Assembly: GCA_027579435.1 (NCBI GenBank)
Contig: JANBPK010001201.1
Span: 1-64,000, forward strand
Direction: 5' to 3'
Origin: Candolleomyces eurysporus
Taxonomy: Eukaryota; Basidiomycota; Agaricomycetes; Agaricales; Psathyrellaceae
Length of the DNA stretch: 64,000 nucleotides
A program made the translations under genes and the position numbers. Below are positions 1 through 11,239 of this stretch, piece after piece (position 1 is the first letter of the stretch; every line of letters begins with the position of its first letter). Below the pieces are notes generated by a model. That model saw only the letters and a program-made list of their open reading frames with translations, ran no database searches and had not been told where the DNA came from.

Positions 1-659
1 TTTCCTGTTTATTTTCCTGTATTTTTGTAGCTCCTAGGTCTATAAGAGCCATAAGAAAACTGCAATAGGTGCCCTCAACACTCTGATATGCTGCATCCTT
101 CACACTGACAAAGATGGCTGATGCTCCACCCATATTTTCATGTTCTCACAGTGAGTTTTGACTCATTTCTGTTGTTTCTTTCTCAGCTGTGCTCATGAAA
201 TGTGTACAAACCTGTCAATATCAAATAAGTTTTGCAAAAACCATTCAAAAACCCAGAAATATGGCAAGCACTGTCTGATTATACAATATTAGCATAACAA
301 GTCACCTTTGGGTCAATTCAACACACAATTTTGTGCTTTGGGACACTAAAAGCTGATTTGGCACTCCCAGTGCTGGCTTATATTGTGCGGGACAGGCAAT
401 GTGCAAAAGACTTGGTGTGGAAGAACGAACGAAAAGTTCTGCACGCCCGAAATGATGGGCGGTACCGCATTTGGCAGTCCCATCACCGATTTAAACTCCG
501 ACGCCTAGGGAATAGGTAGGGAACACAGCCCATGGTCAGCGAGCCGAACATGACGGAGATAATCAATCATAGTTCTTCGACCGCAACCATCTCCTGCATA
601 CCACTCTGACACACGTTTAGCCCTCTTTCCAGCGTTTTACAGTTCGGCTACGGGAAATT
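1..659. other. No confident gene; lectin 5' flank
   Basis: I see no ORF here with recognisable similarity. A 62-codon ORF at 331-519 has no family resemblance and is probably chance. From about 540 onward the sequence matches the flank of the second lectin gene (about 2985-3100), with the shared run 'gagataatcaatca', so this end belongs to the duplicated block and probably contains the lectin promoter. No clear TATA box was found. Confidence 0.5.
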
Positions 660-2560
660 ATGTCTCTGGAATCTGGGAAGGTATACCATTTATCAGCAAT
701 CAAAACAGGGTACGCCGCTACCTTGAAGGCACCAACCCTAGTCGGTGAGTGCAGGCGACCTCTGGGCACTGGAGGGGCACAGATTGCTAGCCGATGCTCT
801 TTCTAACTCATCGCAGTTTTAGCGGATAGGTTCGAAGGAAAACCAAGCCAGTTTGTACGTCCATGCTGCATTCCCTCCTCCGATGTTACGATCTGGAACA
901 TCATCCAATCGCACTGCTCGATAAAACCCATATATTTAGTGGAAAGCACAATCTACACCTACAGGATTCTGGTCCTTCGAAAACGTGGAACATCCGAAGA
1001 TTTATCTCGGGATCGAATTCGGCAGGGTGGCGCAGGATAGAGACGACATCTCTGGTGTAACCCAACCCTTTCACTGGGAACTCAAACATCTCCGGACAGA
1101 TGGATCGTCTTCTATTTTCAAGTAAGTTACTCTATTAACGCATCCACTACTTACCCACCTTTGTCTGATGTTTAAAAGGCTATTCGTACCTTACACCGAC
1201 CAAGTTCTCGATCTTCATGACCAGGGAGGCTGGGCGAACGGAATTAAGGTGCAGATGTATCACGATTTGGGCAAGAACCAGGTCACTCATGAGTGGAGAA
1301 TTGATCCAGGTGTGTACTCTATCTTATAATACAGTCCCGCAGCGCAAGCCTTCCTGTTTGACCTGGGCACGTCAACTCAGATCTCATTTTCGATCCTCCT
1401 GTCAAAGCAGGGGAGGTGTATCAAATCGTTAATTGCCATACCGGCACGGTGGTTCATTTAGAGAACTCTAATAACGGTGCGTCAAGTAGCCCCGTCCGTC
1501 GCGGTCTGCGCTGTTCTCTAATATTTGTGCCACGCCCGATCAGTTGCTGGATACGACTTCAACGATGGTCGCAACCAAAAGGCAAGTATTTGACTGAATT
1601 TTAAAGCACCGATCCCCAAACTCCTTCAACGAGAACCTCTCTTCTCTCTTTTCTCAGTGGACTGACGTCGTCGACGCTCTTTATTTTCCAAGTGGCAAGC
1701 AATCCCGGATGAAGCTTCCAAAACCTGGTACTTCAAAAATCCCTACACCAACCTCTACCTTTCAATTCCACGCACCTCAAGAGTACAACGTGGAGTTCGA
1801 GTAGTAGGATCTTCGCACCCCTTCGGATGGGACGTCCTACCGGACCAAACTGGTAGAACTGGCGGGTGTCGGTATGTTTTTTAAGGTTGGCTAAAAGGCC
1901 AAAGAAGTCCATAATAAACTAATCTTCAATCAACCCCTCTCTTTACCTCCTTCCTCCTCCTTTTTCAACTTACTTGTTGGCGGACTCCGGTACCCCTAGA
2001 CTTCTAGTCCCCTATACACAATTCAACTTGGACTTAAACGGCGGAAAGTCAGCTCCAGGCACCTCAGTCCACCTTTATACCAGAGAGGAGTGCGCATGGA
2101 TGTACTGGAAGTTCGAGCGAGGTGAGTGAGAGAGCCCCAGAATGTCGAAATCATCTTTCTCTGGGAGTGGCCCAACCATTCGTTCTACTTATAAAGTGTG
2201 TTCAATGCTGACGGCATTCTCCTTGATCAAGTATAGACGATTTTACCATTACTGCAAACGACTCGGACACACTCGAAGGCCAAGATTCTGAAGCCAGTGA
2301 GGATTAGCAACGGGTGTGGACGTAGACATTTAATGCAGTCGTCGAGTGATCAACATGTTTCGTAAATATCGTTCGTTGTGTCTAGCTGTTCGATGTAATA
2401 AGTATAAGTATGGTTCGACTCGATTCAAGCAGTCAGAAAACGTCCCGACAATGCCCTACATCGAGCCCTGCTTTAATTTCTGCCCAACATGACTCACGAA
2501 CCCCTCAAACATCTGCCGATCGAACCCGTACACCCACTGGTACCGGAGAATACAAATCTA
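540..2560. repeat. Segmental tandem duplication, copy A
   Basis: This block aligns in direct orientation with about 2985-4955. It contains the 5' flank of the lectin gene, the whole lectin gene, and the last ~100 nt of the convergent methyltransferase gene. Both copies share the stretch reading 'ctgcccaacatgactcacga' (2483-2502 and 4884-4903). Similarity ends close to 2560, where copy A diverges from the methyltransferase coding sequence. Confidence 0.8.
660..2307 (+). CDS. Ricin-B-type (beta-trefoil) lectin-like protein, copy 1
   Basis: Multi-exon gene. The first exon starts ATGTCTCTGGAATCTGGG and encodes MSLESGKVYHLSAIKTGY; further exons encode ADRFEGKPSQF, a WSFENVEHPKIYLG segment, VLDLHDQGGWANGIK, GEVYQIVNCHTGTVVHLENS, AGYDFNDGRNQKW and a final FNLDLNGG...CAWMYWKFER repeat. 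Repeated units with GTVVHLENS/VLDLHDQGG followed by a Q-K-W or W-R type end are the layout of the ricin-B beta-trefoil, a carbohydrate-binding fold. No enzymatic or rRNA-glycosidase part is present, so this is a lectin domain only. No signal peptide is visible, suggesting a cytoplasmic fungal lectin. The tail is acidic and ends ...SEASED. The intron after RNQK has a GC donor (AAAAG|GCAAGT) where the neighbouring paralogue has GT. Sugar specificity cannot be read; defence or storage roles known for fungal lectins are inference only. Confidence 0.75.
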
Positions 2561-2680
2561 CCCATCGTCGTCAATGTCAGTGTAGCTTTCCACATTTTCG
2601 TGAACGACAAACTTCAGCGCAGTGCACAGCTTCGAAGCCCTCTCTGAGTTTTCCTTCTAGGCCAGCCTGAGAGAATAGTC
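2456..2680 (-). pseudogene. 3'-terminal remnant of METTL16-like gene
   Basis: Read on the minus strand, 2456-2556 encodes ILRYQWVYGFDRQMFEGF and then VSHVGQKLKQGSM-stop. This is nearly the C-terminus of the intact METTL16-like gene, which reads LRFQWVYGFDRQMFEGF (stop at 4860). Just upstream in the same frame there is a stop codon (after DIDDDG), preceded by an open stretch ALKFVVHENVESYTD that may be diverged coding sequence of the same gene. There is no methyltransferase domain and no start. It is best explained as a fragment carried along when the lectin block was duplicated, since in copy B the true gene end lies at the same relative place. Confidence 0.75.
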
Positions 2681-2984
2681 GCTTCAGCTAGAGTTTTTAG
2701 TGGAATCCTCGTCGCTCAACCAGGAACGGAGAACAGAAAAAATTGTCACTCTGTAATTTGGGAACGAAGAACGCCGCTCTTCTTGTCAAGCCAGTAAATT
2801 CCTCATAGGTATCAACTTCGATTTCTGGTGCCAAACTAATGTCAGGTCGAAGCGCTGCTTTTGCGGTTGGCGAAATTGGCGCGACGTGCTCCACATCTCA
2901 AAACGGTTCACTTCAAAAGGAGACAATCACAACGAGCCACCGACGTCTGCTGTGGCTCCCTACAGGTACAAACAACACGAGCCC

Positions 2985-4955
2985 GAGCATGAGGGAGATA
3001 ATCAATCACAGTTCCTCGATCGTGTTCAACCATCTCCTGCACACCGCTCTGACGCCCCTTTAGCNATTTCTTCTAGCTTTTTATAGTCCGGCTACGAGAA
3101 ATTATGTCTCTGGAAGCTGGGAAGGTATACCATATATCAGCCGTCAAAACAGGGTACGCTGCTACTCTGGAGGGACCAGCCCTAGTCGGTGAGTGGAGGC
3201 TACTTCTGGGTACCGGAGGCGCACAAATTGCTAGCTATTACTCTCTCTAATTCATCGCAGTTCTAGCAGATAGGTTCGAAGGAAAACCAAACCAGTTTGT
3301 AAGCCCATGCTGCACTCCTTCCTCCGATGTTGCGATCCGGAACATCATTCAATCGCGATGTTCGATGTACATATTAACGCCCACATATTTAGTGGAAAGC
3401 CCAATCTACACCTGCAGGATTCTGGTCCTTCGAAAACGTTGAGCATCCAAAGATTTATCTCGGAATCAAATTTGGCAGGGTGCCGCAAGATGGAGACGTC
3501 ATCTCTGGTGTAACCCAACCTTTCTACTGGGAAGTCAAACATCTCCGGACGGATGAGCTGTCTTCCATTTTCAGGTACGTTTCTCCGTTAACCCATCTGT
3601 TCTTTAATCTTTGCTTACTTACATTTGTATTTGATGTTTAATAGCCTATTCATACCTTACACCGATAAAGTTCTCGACCTAGATGACCATGGAGGCTGGG
3701 CGAACGGAATTAAGATCCAGGTGACTCGCGATTTGGGCGAGAAACAGGTTACTCATCAGTGGAGGATCGATCCAGGTGCGTACTCTATAATAGGAGAGTC
3801 ACGCAGCGGAAGACTTTCGGTTTGACCTGGGTACATCAATTCAGATCTCACTTTCGATCCTCTCGTCAAAGCGGGGGAGTTGTATCAAATCATTAATTGC
3901 CATACCGGCACAGTGGTCCATTTAGAGAACTCTAATAACGGTGCGTTAAGTGGCCCCGTCTGTCGCGGTCTGCGTTGTTTTCTAATAATTGTTGTGCCAT
4001 GCCCTATCAGTTGCTGGGTATGAGTTCAACGATGGTCGCAACCAAAAGGTAACCCAAGTTCCACCAACGGGAGTCTCTCTGTTCTCAGTGGACTGACATC
4101 CTCACGTCGCGGGGGTTTTTTTTTTTCAAGTGGGAAGCAATCCCGGACGAAGCTTCCAAAACCTGGTACTTCAGAAACCCCTACACCAACCTCTACCTCT
4201 CGATTCCCCGCACCTCAAGGGTAGAGCGCGAACTTCGAGTAATAGGAACTCCACACCCCTTCGGATGGGAGATCCTACCGGACCGAACTAAGCGAAATGG
4301 AGGGTGTCGGTATGTTTTTTTAACGTTGGCTTAAAGGTCAAGGAAGTCCGTGACAAATTAACCTTCATTCTACCCTTCTTTACCTCCCCTCCTTTTTCAA
4401 CCGTGACTGGTCGGTGGATTCGGGTATCCCTAGACTTCTAGTCCCCTATACACAATTCAACCTGGACTTGCATAGCGGAGGGTCAGCTCCAGGCAGTCGA
4501 ATCACCATTTTTACGAGAGATCAGTACGCATGGATGCTCTGGAGATTCGAACGAGGTGAGTGAGAGAGCCCCAGATGCCGATATCCTCTTCCTCTGGGTG
4601 TGGCCCGATCATTCTTTCTACTTATGGTCCCATGAAGTGCGTTCAACGCTGACGACATTCTCCTTGATGAAGTACAGCCGAGCCCACCATAGACTCAGAC
4701 GCACTCGAAGGCCACGATTCTGAAGGCAGTGAAGGTGATTAACGGGTATGAACGTGGAAATATAATCGAGAGTCGTTGGAGGATCAACATGTTTCCTAGG
4801 TCGTTCAATGTATCTAGCTGTTCAGGATGATAACTATTACCTACTGCGCCAATACTACATTATGAGCCCTGCTTTACTTTCTGCCCAACATGACTCACGA
4901 ACCCCTCAAACATCTGCCTATCGAATCCGTACACCCACTGGAACCGGAGAACACA
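2985..4955. repeat. Segmental tandem duplication, copy B
   Basis: Direct-repeat partner of 540-2560. It begins in the shared lectin 5' flank (gagataatcaatcac) and ends inside the C-terminal coding exon of the METTL16-like gene, which here is intact. Copy B is therefore likely the ancestral position, at least for the methyltransferase end. A single N lies at 3065 in the flank. Confidence 0.75.
3104..4742 (+). CDS. Ricin-B-type (beta-trefoil) lectin-like protein, copy 2
   Basis: Paralogue of the gene at 660-2307 with the same exon order. It starts MSLEAGKVYHISAVKTGY, then has WSFENVEHPKIYLGIKFG, VPYTDKVLDLDDHGGWANG, GELYQIINCHTGTVVHLEN and AGYEFNDGRNQK. The last exon encodes FNLDLHSGGSAPG...YAWMLWRFER, and the protein ends in an acidic tail ...EGSEGD. 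The conserved aromatic and glycine positions of the ricin-B beta-trefoil are kept, and all splice sites I can place are canonical, including GT at the donor after RNQK where copy 1 has GC. The gene ends only about 120 nt before the convergent methyltransferase stop, so the two 3' UTRs must overlap or nearly so. It is predicted cytosolic. Ligand unknown. Confidence 0.75.
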
Positions 4956-7291
4956 CGGCAGCGCATTTCCTAGTTCTGTCGAGTTGCGATCCGTCGAATC
5001 GCGAACATCCGAAGCTCCATGGTCAGGATCGCCTGAATCTCCGTCGTCTCCGCCTTCCAAGGGAGAAGAAGGTAAGCGGGATAAGGAGGAGGGTGAGACC
5101 AGCCTGATGCAGCACACCATCTGATACTCTTGCATCTCCACTAGATCGTAAACCCCAGTGTTCGAGTCGTCCGCTTCTTCTAGAGATCGTGGTGGAGGTC
5201 CGAGAGGAGTGAGGCCAGCACCAGCCGCCTGAGCAAAGGATTGGAGTTCGTTGCTCTGCACCGGCTCGTTGCAAATTTTGCTTTTCTTTTTGGTTTGCTG
5301 CGTTGTCGGCGACGTCTTCGGGGTCAACGTCGGTACAGCTCCCTCGTCGGCTTCACCAACCCTCTTTCGTTTCAGTTTCCTCCGAGCACTCCTCGACCAC
5401 GTGTTCTCCTTGACGCTCACCCTAAATGACGTGGACGCCATTGAGGTGAACTCGACATCCGAAGATGGAGAGGTTGTGGTGTCCAATGCAAGGCGAGCAC
5501 TTTTTCGTTTCTCCACTCGAAACGTGGTTGTGTCTCCAACATCGTCTTGCATGCCAAACAGAACGCGTTCGAGCGTATTCATCCAGGTTTCTTCCTTTTC
5601 CACACGCACGGCGGCTCCTGTCGGATCCGAGGTCGTGTCCAAAGTAGTAAGGAGAGAAGGAGTAGGAGAGGGTAGTTTGTACTCTAGCGTGGTCTTCTGC
5701 GGTTGGAATTTATACAGAGGATGGGTGGATGGGAGGTGTGAGAGCCTTGCTGTCGTCTGCTGCAATTACTGGTGGTCAGCCCATGTCGATCAAGGCAGAA
5801 AGAGAGGAACAGGTTGATTGGAGGGGTGAAGGGGATGAAGGATGGACAGACAAACGTACATCGGGTAATCTCCACCCATCCAACGACCATCCTAAAGCCC
5901 ATCTCCGCGTTTGTCCTTGCACAAATTCTGTTATTGCGTAGTTGGTGATCTGCTTGTCGGGGTCAATCAATTAGTCTGACTGGTCGGAGAGTGAGGATGA
6001 ACAGAAGGAAAGACCGAAAGAGAGGGAAAGTCGAGGGTTGGTGGGTGTACGTACACTAAATTCTCCTAACAGGTCGACAAGTTTTGGGACGGAGGAGAGT
6101 TTGCCTAGCATCGAAGTGTACCATCTGTCAAAGACGGGCGGCGTGAGTGGACGTGGGGCAGAACGAACAAATAATAACGCACCGACACTTGCCAGCACCA
6201 AGCCATATACTCTCCTCTACCATCCTGGCCACGAAAGCCACCTCACCACCTTCCTTCTTGTACACTGACGCGAGCCTTCTTGCCCCTTTCCCTGCTTCCC
6301 CCGAGCCCGAGGCGTGTTCAGCTTCGGGGTCGGCAGGGTAAATCATCTCGTTCTCAGACCCAGAGCATGCTTGGAGGGGTTGCTCTTCTTTTGCGAGTTG
6401 GGATTGTTGGATCTCGGTGTGGCTGGAGTAGAAGGGCGGGTTGCACATCGTAAAGTCGAACACGGCCGTTTTGGGTGATGAAGACGGGTCGAATAGAGGG
6501 CCCAAGATCTTGGATCCTGCGCCACTAGATGCTTGAACGACGCGGATCCTATCTTGCAGCCCGTTCCTGGAGACGTTGGATTGCGCGCATGAGAGAGAGG
6601 TAGAGTCGATTTCTCCAAACCGCTTGTGAGATGGCGACATACAGAACGAGGGTTTTGGGAGGAGCGTACCTGTAGCTACCATCTCCCACTCCGGTTTGGA
6701 TTTGCATGCGAGGAGGGGGTAGACAGCTGATGCTCCAGTCCCACTATAGCCAGCTGTAAGATATCACAGAGCAAGTGAATAGGGGTGAATGGCGTACACG
6801 TCCAGCCCCAAGACCTTCCCTCCTCCCCTCCCTGTCGCCTCAACGATGTCTTGTATCCATAGGACATAGTTCAGTCGGTTCGGCACCTATGGAAATCACA
6901 TAAAGTCATAGTCAGTCTCGTGGTTTCGTTGCGGGAAGGAAAGACGAAATCGAACTTACGGGTGGACACAAACGATCATTGGGCAAGTCTACCTCCAGCC
7001 CGAAATCGACTTTGAGAATAGCCCGAGTGAGTGCTCTGTACTGTACGGTGCCTCGGCGTCAGCTACCTGTTCGACTATGAGAGCAGCGGAGGGAAGAAAC
7101 CCGACATACCGTTGAGCATCTTCATCCCGGAAATCAATGGTTTTAGTGTGCGTATTCACACTGGATTCGCACTCTTTCAGCTCGAGTTTCGCGAAATATG
7201 AATGGGAGACATACTAGGGTTTCAGCTCATCATATTTTTGGGAGAGCTCGACGAAATCTATACGCTGGCGGTATGGGTTGCGAGGATGCAT
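4860..7291 (-). CDS. METTL16-type RNA m6A methyltransferase (U6 snRNA family)
   Basis: Minus-strand spliced gene. I place the start at 7291 (MHPRNPYRQRIDFVELSQKY), matching the 'PYKRPPDFAYLASKYPDF' opening of animal METTL16. It continues TKTIDFRDEDAQR, then LTRAILKVDFGLEVDLP, VPNRLNYVLW, GTGASAVYPLL (SAM loop) and the catalytic motif DFTMCNPPFY, which is the NPPF signature. After a lysine/glutamate-rich loop come GEVAFVARMVEES, YTSMLGKLSSVPKLVDLL and NYAITEFVQGQTRRWALGWS, equivalent to human TYTEFCQGRTMRWALAWS. A long C-terminal exon (4860-5765) holds basic RSARRKLKRKR, low-complexity sequence and a last WVYGFDRQMFEGF block, like the vertebrate-conserved C-terminal region. The expected reaction is N6-adenosine methylation of U6 snRNA or hairpin RNAs in the nucleus. 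Intron boundaries are hand-placed. Function is from the family, not shown here. Confidence 0.88.
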
Positions 7292-7382
7292 CGTCGTGGG
7301 TTGGTGGAAGGAGACAAGCCGTCAACAGCTTACGGCAATCTCGGCACGCAATATGGAGCACGCGGGGTCCCAGGAACGTCAG

Positions 7383-7482
7383 GGCACTATAGCCAAGTGG
7401 TTACGGCGATGCACTCGAATCGCAACAGCGACTTGATATGCATTCCTCTTTGAGGGCGCAGGTTCAAATCCTGCTGGTGTCG
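7383..7482 (+). tRNA. tRNA-Ser(CGA) with an 18-nt intron
   Basis: The acceptor stem GGCACTA pairs with TGGTGTC (two wobbles), discriminator G. The D arm reads AGCCAAGTGGTTACGGC. The anticodon stem ATGCA/TGCAT encloses loop CTCGAA...A, with anticodon CGA and an inserted TCGCAACAGCGACTTGAT directly after position 37, the canonical place for a tRNA intron. A long variable arm TTCCTCTTTGAGGG identifies a class II (Ser) tRNA, and the T arm GCAGG-TTCAAAT-CCTGC is perfect. A poly-T run (CTTTTT) follows at about 7487-7492 as the RNA polymerase III terminator. It reads UCG codons. Confidence 0.92.
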
Positions 7483-7629
7483 GGTTCTTTTTGCAGGTAT
7501 TTTGGGCAAGCGCGCGCTTAGCAAATACCTGTCCAAATTCACCGGCTTTTGCCGTCCGCAAACGATAGCAAGTTCGAGATAGCTGTCTGAGGTGTTGAGC
7601 CTTTTGTTTCCACCCTCGTTCACCCCTCA

Positions 7630-8803
7630 ATGAACGCACCAGAAGCCAACCGCGCGCAACGGAACGAAGAGGACGAAGACGTCGCCGAGACGCCGATGTG
7701 GAGTACGCTGCATAGACGCATTCACAGCCTTTATACGTGATTAACACGATCTCCAGTGCCCCTGACGTGCTCAATGCTACTCTCTATCATCGTGGTGCGC
7801 TTATCCCAAAACCCTTGCTACTTTGAAATCTCATAATTCCGACCTCGATTTTGGGAATATCTAGATGGGACTTGCAGGATTCCTGACGGCTCGATATGCA
7901 AACGATGCGAGTCGGAAGCCACCTTACCATCCCCTCATACCGGCCTTCCTCAAGTTCACGATCGCGTCGGCCGTGTGGACCGTGGTCGTGCTTCACCTGC
8001 TTTCGATGGCACCCAGTAAAGCAATGCGGGATGTGTGGTTTAAAGCAGTGTGAGTGGACGGATTATGCTCGCAGGATATTTGGCAACTTGAAGATATGCA
8101 TATGAGAATCGCTAATCGACCACTCCGACACAGAATCTTTTTTACGTGGGCACTTTGGAACGCCTGTTCTATTGGTATAACTGCTGCTTATGGCGGGACG
8201 TTTGTATGCTCGAGGTGAGGGCACTCACCCGCCCAAAACTTCATCCGTCGTCGCTCAGCTCGAATTTTATAGAAAATCTGAGATTACGTTTCCGTATTGT
8301 GGCCGCCTTGTCGGTGTGCAAGCCTTGTCTTGGATCATCTGGTAAGTGCTGAACTCTCAAACCTTACCACCATACTTTTTAATGCACGTTCACTTACGGT
8401 GCCATCCTGGTCTTCATGTTTAAATTTGTTTCGCAATATGTTCAGGTCGATCCTCACCCTGACCCTCACCGTGGTCATGCCATTGCTCGTCAGCCCATCC
8501 CCAACACCAGCCGACGAGTCCCAAACCACACACCGACCTAATCATGATCATAATTCCGACAATGCTAACCAGCCTCGCACCAGGGATGTAGAGAAGGGCA
8601 GAGTGGCAGCAGGCTCGACCACCGAGGATCCCAGGCAAAGGTTCCGATATGGCTATGGCCATCGCCGCTACGCCTATGGCGCTGGGTATGATCTGGGTGC
8701 AGAGTTGCCAGAGCCTCCCACTAGCAGTGATGCGTTCGAGGGTGGGGACGAGTTCGATGTCGATATTGATGTTTCCGGTGGGGTAGGGGAGCTTGTGACT
8801 TAG
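7630..8803 (+). CDS. Four-TM MARVEL-like membrane protein A
   Basis: Start at 7630 (MNAPEANRAQRNEEDEDVAE); introns restore a continuous frame into four hydrophobic segments. TM1 is in PLTCSMLLSIIV|MGLAGF, TM2 in PAFLKFTIASAVWTVVVL, TM3 in IFFTWALWNACSIGITAAY and TM4 in LVGVQALSWIIWSILTLTLT. Between TM3 and TM4 is GGTFVCSR...FPYCG with two cysteines. A hydrophilic tail rich in acidic and Gly/Tyr residues ends at 8803. The size, four-helix layout and conserved Trp/Cys in TM3 suggest a MARVEL-type tetraspan, but I only infer that family. Introns sit at the same phases as in the paralogues at 11.5, 21.2 and 22.6 kb. Unlike B, D and E, this copy lacks the C-terminal PGRD ending and its tail is longer. 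Function unknown. Confidence 0.6.
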
Positions 8804-9257
8804 CTGAACATTGCGTAGTCGCCATTGACGTTCTCGGCTAAATTTCCACGAATGAGAACTTTGCTCTTTTTTTTGTCCTTTAGAAGCGTGCAGCTTCTTA
8901 CTAACTTACTGCGCCGCAACCTAACGTTGAACCTTTGCCGTGTTGCCGTTGACTCATGAGCAAGCCCCCGATACCCGATATTAAGACGCGTCGAGTCATT
9001 AGTGTGGGAGGGCCACCGACGCGAGACAACGCGATCAGTAACTCTCGAAACTCCAGCACCATAGGAAGCGCCCATGGCGCGTTCTTACGTTGATTCGCCA
9101 ATTAAGCTGACCGATCGCGCGGTTCGGAACGGACTACTGCGGTACCAATCACTCCTCTATCGTCTATAAATGCGTTCATGAGGACCAAGGAAGGAAAGCA
9201 CTTCAAAAATCCAACCTCAGTGACCGCGTCCCTCCAAGCCAATCACTTGCTAACAAG

Positions 9258-10978
9258 ATGTCTCAAGCCCTCAGTTCCGAAAAGCCTTTCCAAATATCCA
9301 TCTCCTCCTTTGACCTCACCCTCCTCCGCCAAAAACTCGAGCTAGTACGCCTCGCGCACGAAGTTGACAATGCGGGTTGGGACTACGGCGTCCCTCTCTC
9401 TGAAATCAAGCGGCTCACTGCGTACTGGAAAGACACGTTTCTGCCAAAGTGGCACGAACATGAAGCCAAGCTGAACGAGGATTTAGGACCCCAGTTCACA
9501 AGGGATATCGAGGTAGACGGTGGCTTTGGGAAGATTAATGTGCATTATGTGCATAGGAAGAGTGCAGTGGTGGATGCGGTGCCGCTGCTTTTCGTTCACG
9601 GGTGTGAGTGCTCATGCTTGTTCTCATGTCACTTCTCTGTTCGTTTGAACGAGCGACTTGTGATAATTGGGCATTGTATTGACGTAACGTGATAATTAAT
9701 AGGGCCCGGAAGCGTTTTGGAAGTGAAGAAGATCTTGCCCTTGCTAGTGGAGGAATCTCCGGACTATCCTAGCTTCCATGTCGTCGCGATAAGCCTGCCG
9801 GGATACGGATTCTCGGAGGCTCCCCAGAGGAAAGGGTTTGAAGCTGTCCAGCTGGCTGAGGTGTGTCTCCGTCTGCCTGCTCGTACCGCACCAATCAATG
9901 TCCGAGTAGACGTTGACTATGACAAATAGGTTTGCAACAAGCTCATGCTATCGCTTGGATACACCGAGTACGGTACGAAGATCAGCTTTCGCGTCAAGGT
10001 AGCTCAGCTGATAAACTTTGGTCAATAGTAACCCAAGGTGGAGACGTAGGATCCCTCGTCACGAGAAAGATCGCCCAGATTTACGGACCCAAGCATAGTA
10101 AAGCCTGGCATACCAATTCACCAATGTATGTTACAGTGTTCATCCTCACTGTCGGCATATATTTCAACGCTCACCACACATTACCCTGAACGCAGTGGAG
10201 AGCCCCCACATCCTATCAAGCGTCCCTTACTCTTGCTCTCCCATCTTCTCTTCAGCTATTCTCCGAGCGAGAAAGCAGGTCTCGAGCGGACAATGCAGTT
10301 CCAGAAACAGGGAAGCGGGTATTTTGCCCAACAATCGACTCAGCCGCAGACCTTGGGTTACAGTCTCGACGACTCGCCTGTTGGGCTATTGGCTTGGATT
10401 TATGAAAAGTTGGTCAATTGGTCGGATGGGTATTCTTGGACAGACGATGAAGGTAAGCATAGCTGTTCTGTTTCCCTTGGGGGCACCTTTGCCACCATCC
10501 CCGAACGTGGACGTAGGCTAACCTGTGTGCGTGTAGTTTTGACTTGGATATCCGTATACTGGTTCTCCAAGTCAGGTCCGGCGGCGTCTACTCGAATATA
10601 CTACGAACTAGCCCAGGCGTACCCAGAAGGCATTTTCAGCGGGGTCCAGACTCCCATTCCGGTGGGACACTCGTACTTCCCCCAGGATATCTTCGTTGTC
10701 CCCCGAAGGTGCGGATTGTCCTGTTTCCCTTTTCTTCCTGTGATAAGCCATGAAGTTGACTGTTTCGGTTTTAATTCAGGTGGATCAGAGCAGCGAACCC
10801 AACGTTGGTTTTCGAGTCTGATCACGAGAGCGGAGGGCATTTTGCCGCGCATGAGCGACCTGAAGAGCTCGTTAGCGATCTGAGGAAGATGTTTGGGAAA
10901 GGGGGCCCCTGCTATGGTGTCGTTCCAGGAAAGACTGGGTATGTTGTTGACGTTATTAAGTTTGGAGGGAGAGACTAA
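9258..10978 (+). CDS. Epoxide hydrolase (alpha/beta-hydrolase fold)
   Basis: Spliced protein of roughly 400 residues. The N-terminus ([20 protein letters not shown] ... [16 protein letters not shown]) is the epoxide hydrolase N-terminal domain. The oxyanion motif HGWPGS forms across the first intron (LLFVHG|WPGSVLEV), followed by [15 protein letters not shown]. The nucleophile motif is GGDVG (family usual GGDWG) in [18 protein letters not shown] cap region contains [20 protein letters not shown] and WISVYWF. The C-terminal [16 protein letters not shown] carries the catalytic His. It should open epoxides to vicinal diols through an Asp-ester intermediate, in detoxification or lipid-epoxide metabolism. 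The W-to-V change at the nucleophile elbow is the one oddity. All catalytic segments are present, so it is probably functional. The first ATG (9258) is used because the conserved N-terminal block begins soon after it. Confidence 0.85.
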
Positions 10979-11239
10979 CCCCTTCGGCAACAGATATTAG
11001 CATTATATTCTCCCTCCAGGTGGTCAACATTTGGCGGCCGGGATGGAACTAGATTGTGGCTATGTGATTAGATAGGTATTTTTGCGCAGGCGAAATGATC
11101 ATCTCTTGCTTTCGCCATTTACGCGACGCATACCAGCCCTCCCAGCCCGCCATCCGTACCAGTGCAGCCTCGAGCAGTTTCTATAAACCAATCCATCGGA
11201 TCTCGTGCATCCAGAAACTCCGCGGGTTTCCATGATGTG

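Noticed and set aside
660..4742. Lectin pair considered as a ricin-like toxin
   Set aside because: Only beta-trefoil (B-type) repeats are present; there is no A-chain N-glycosidase region or other enzymatic domain.
5251..5817. 188-codon plus-strand ORF
   Set aside because: Fully antisense to the METTL16-like C-terminal exon, with no domain.
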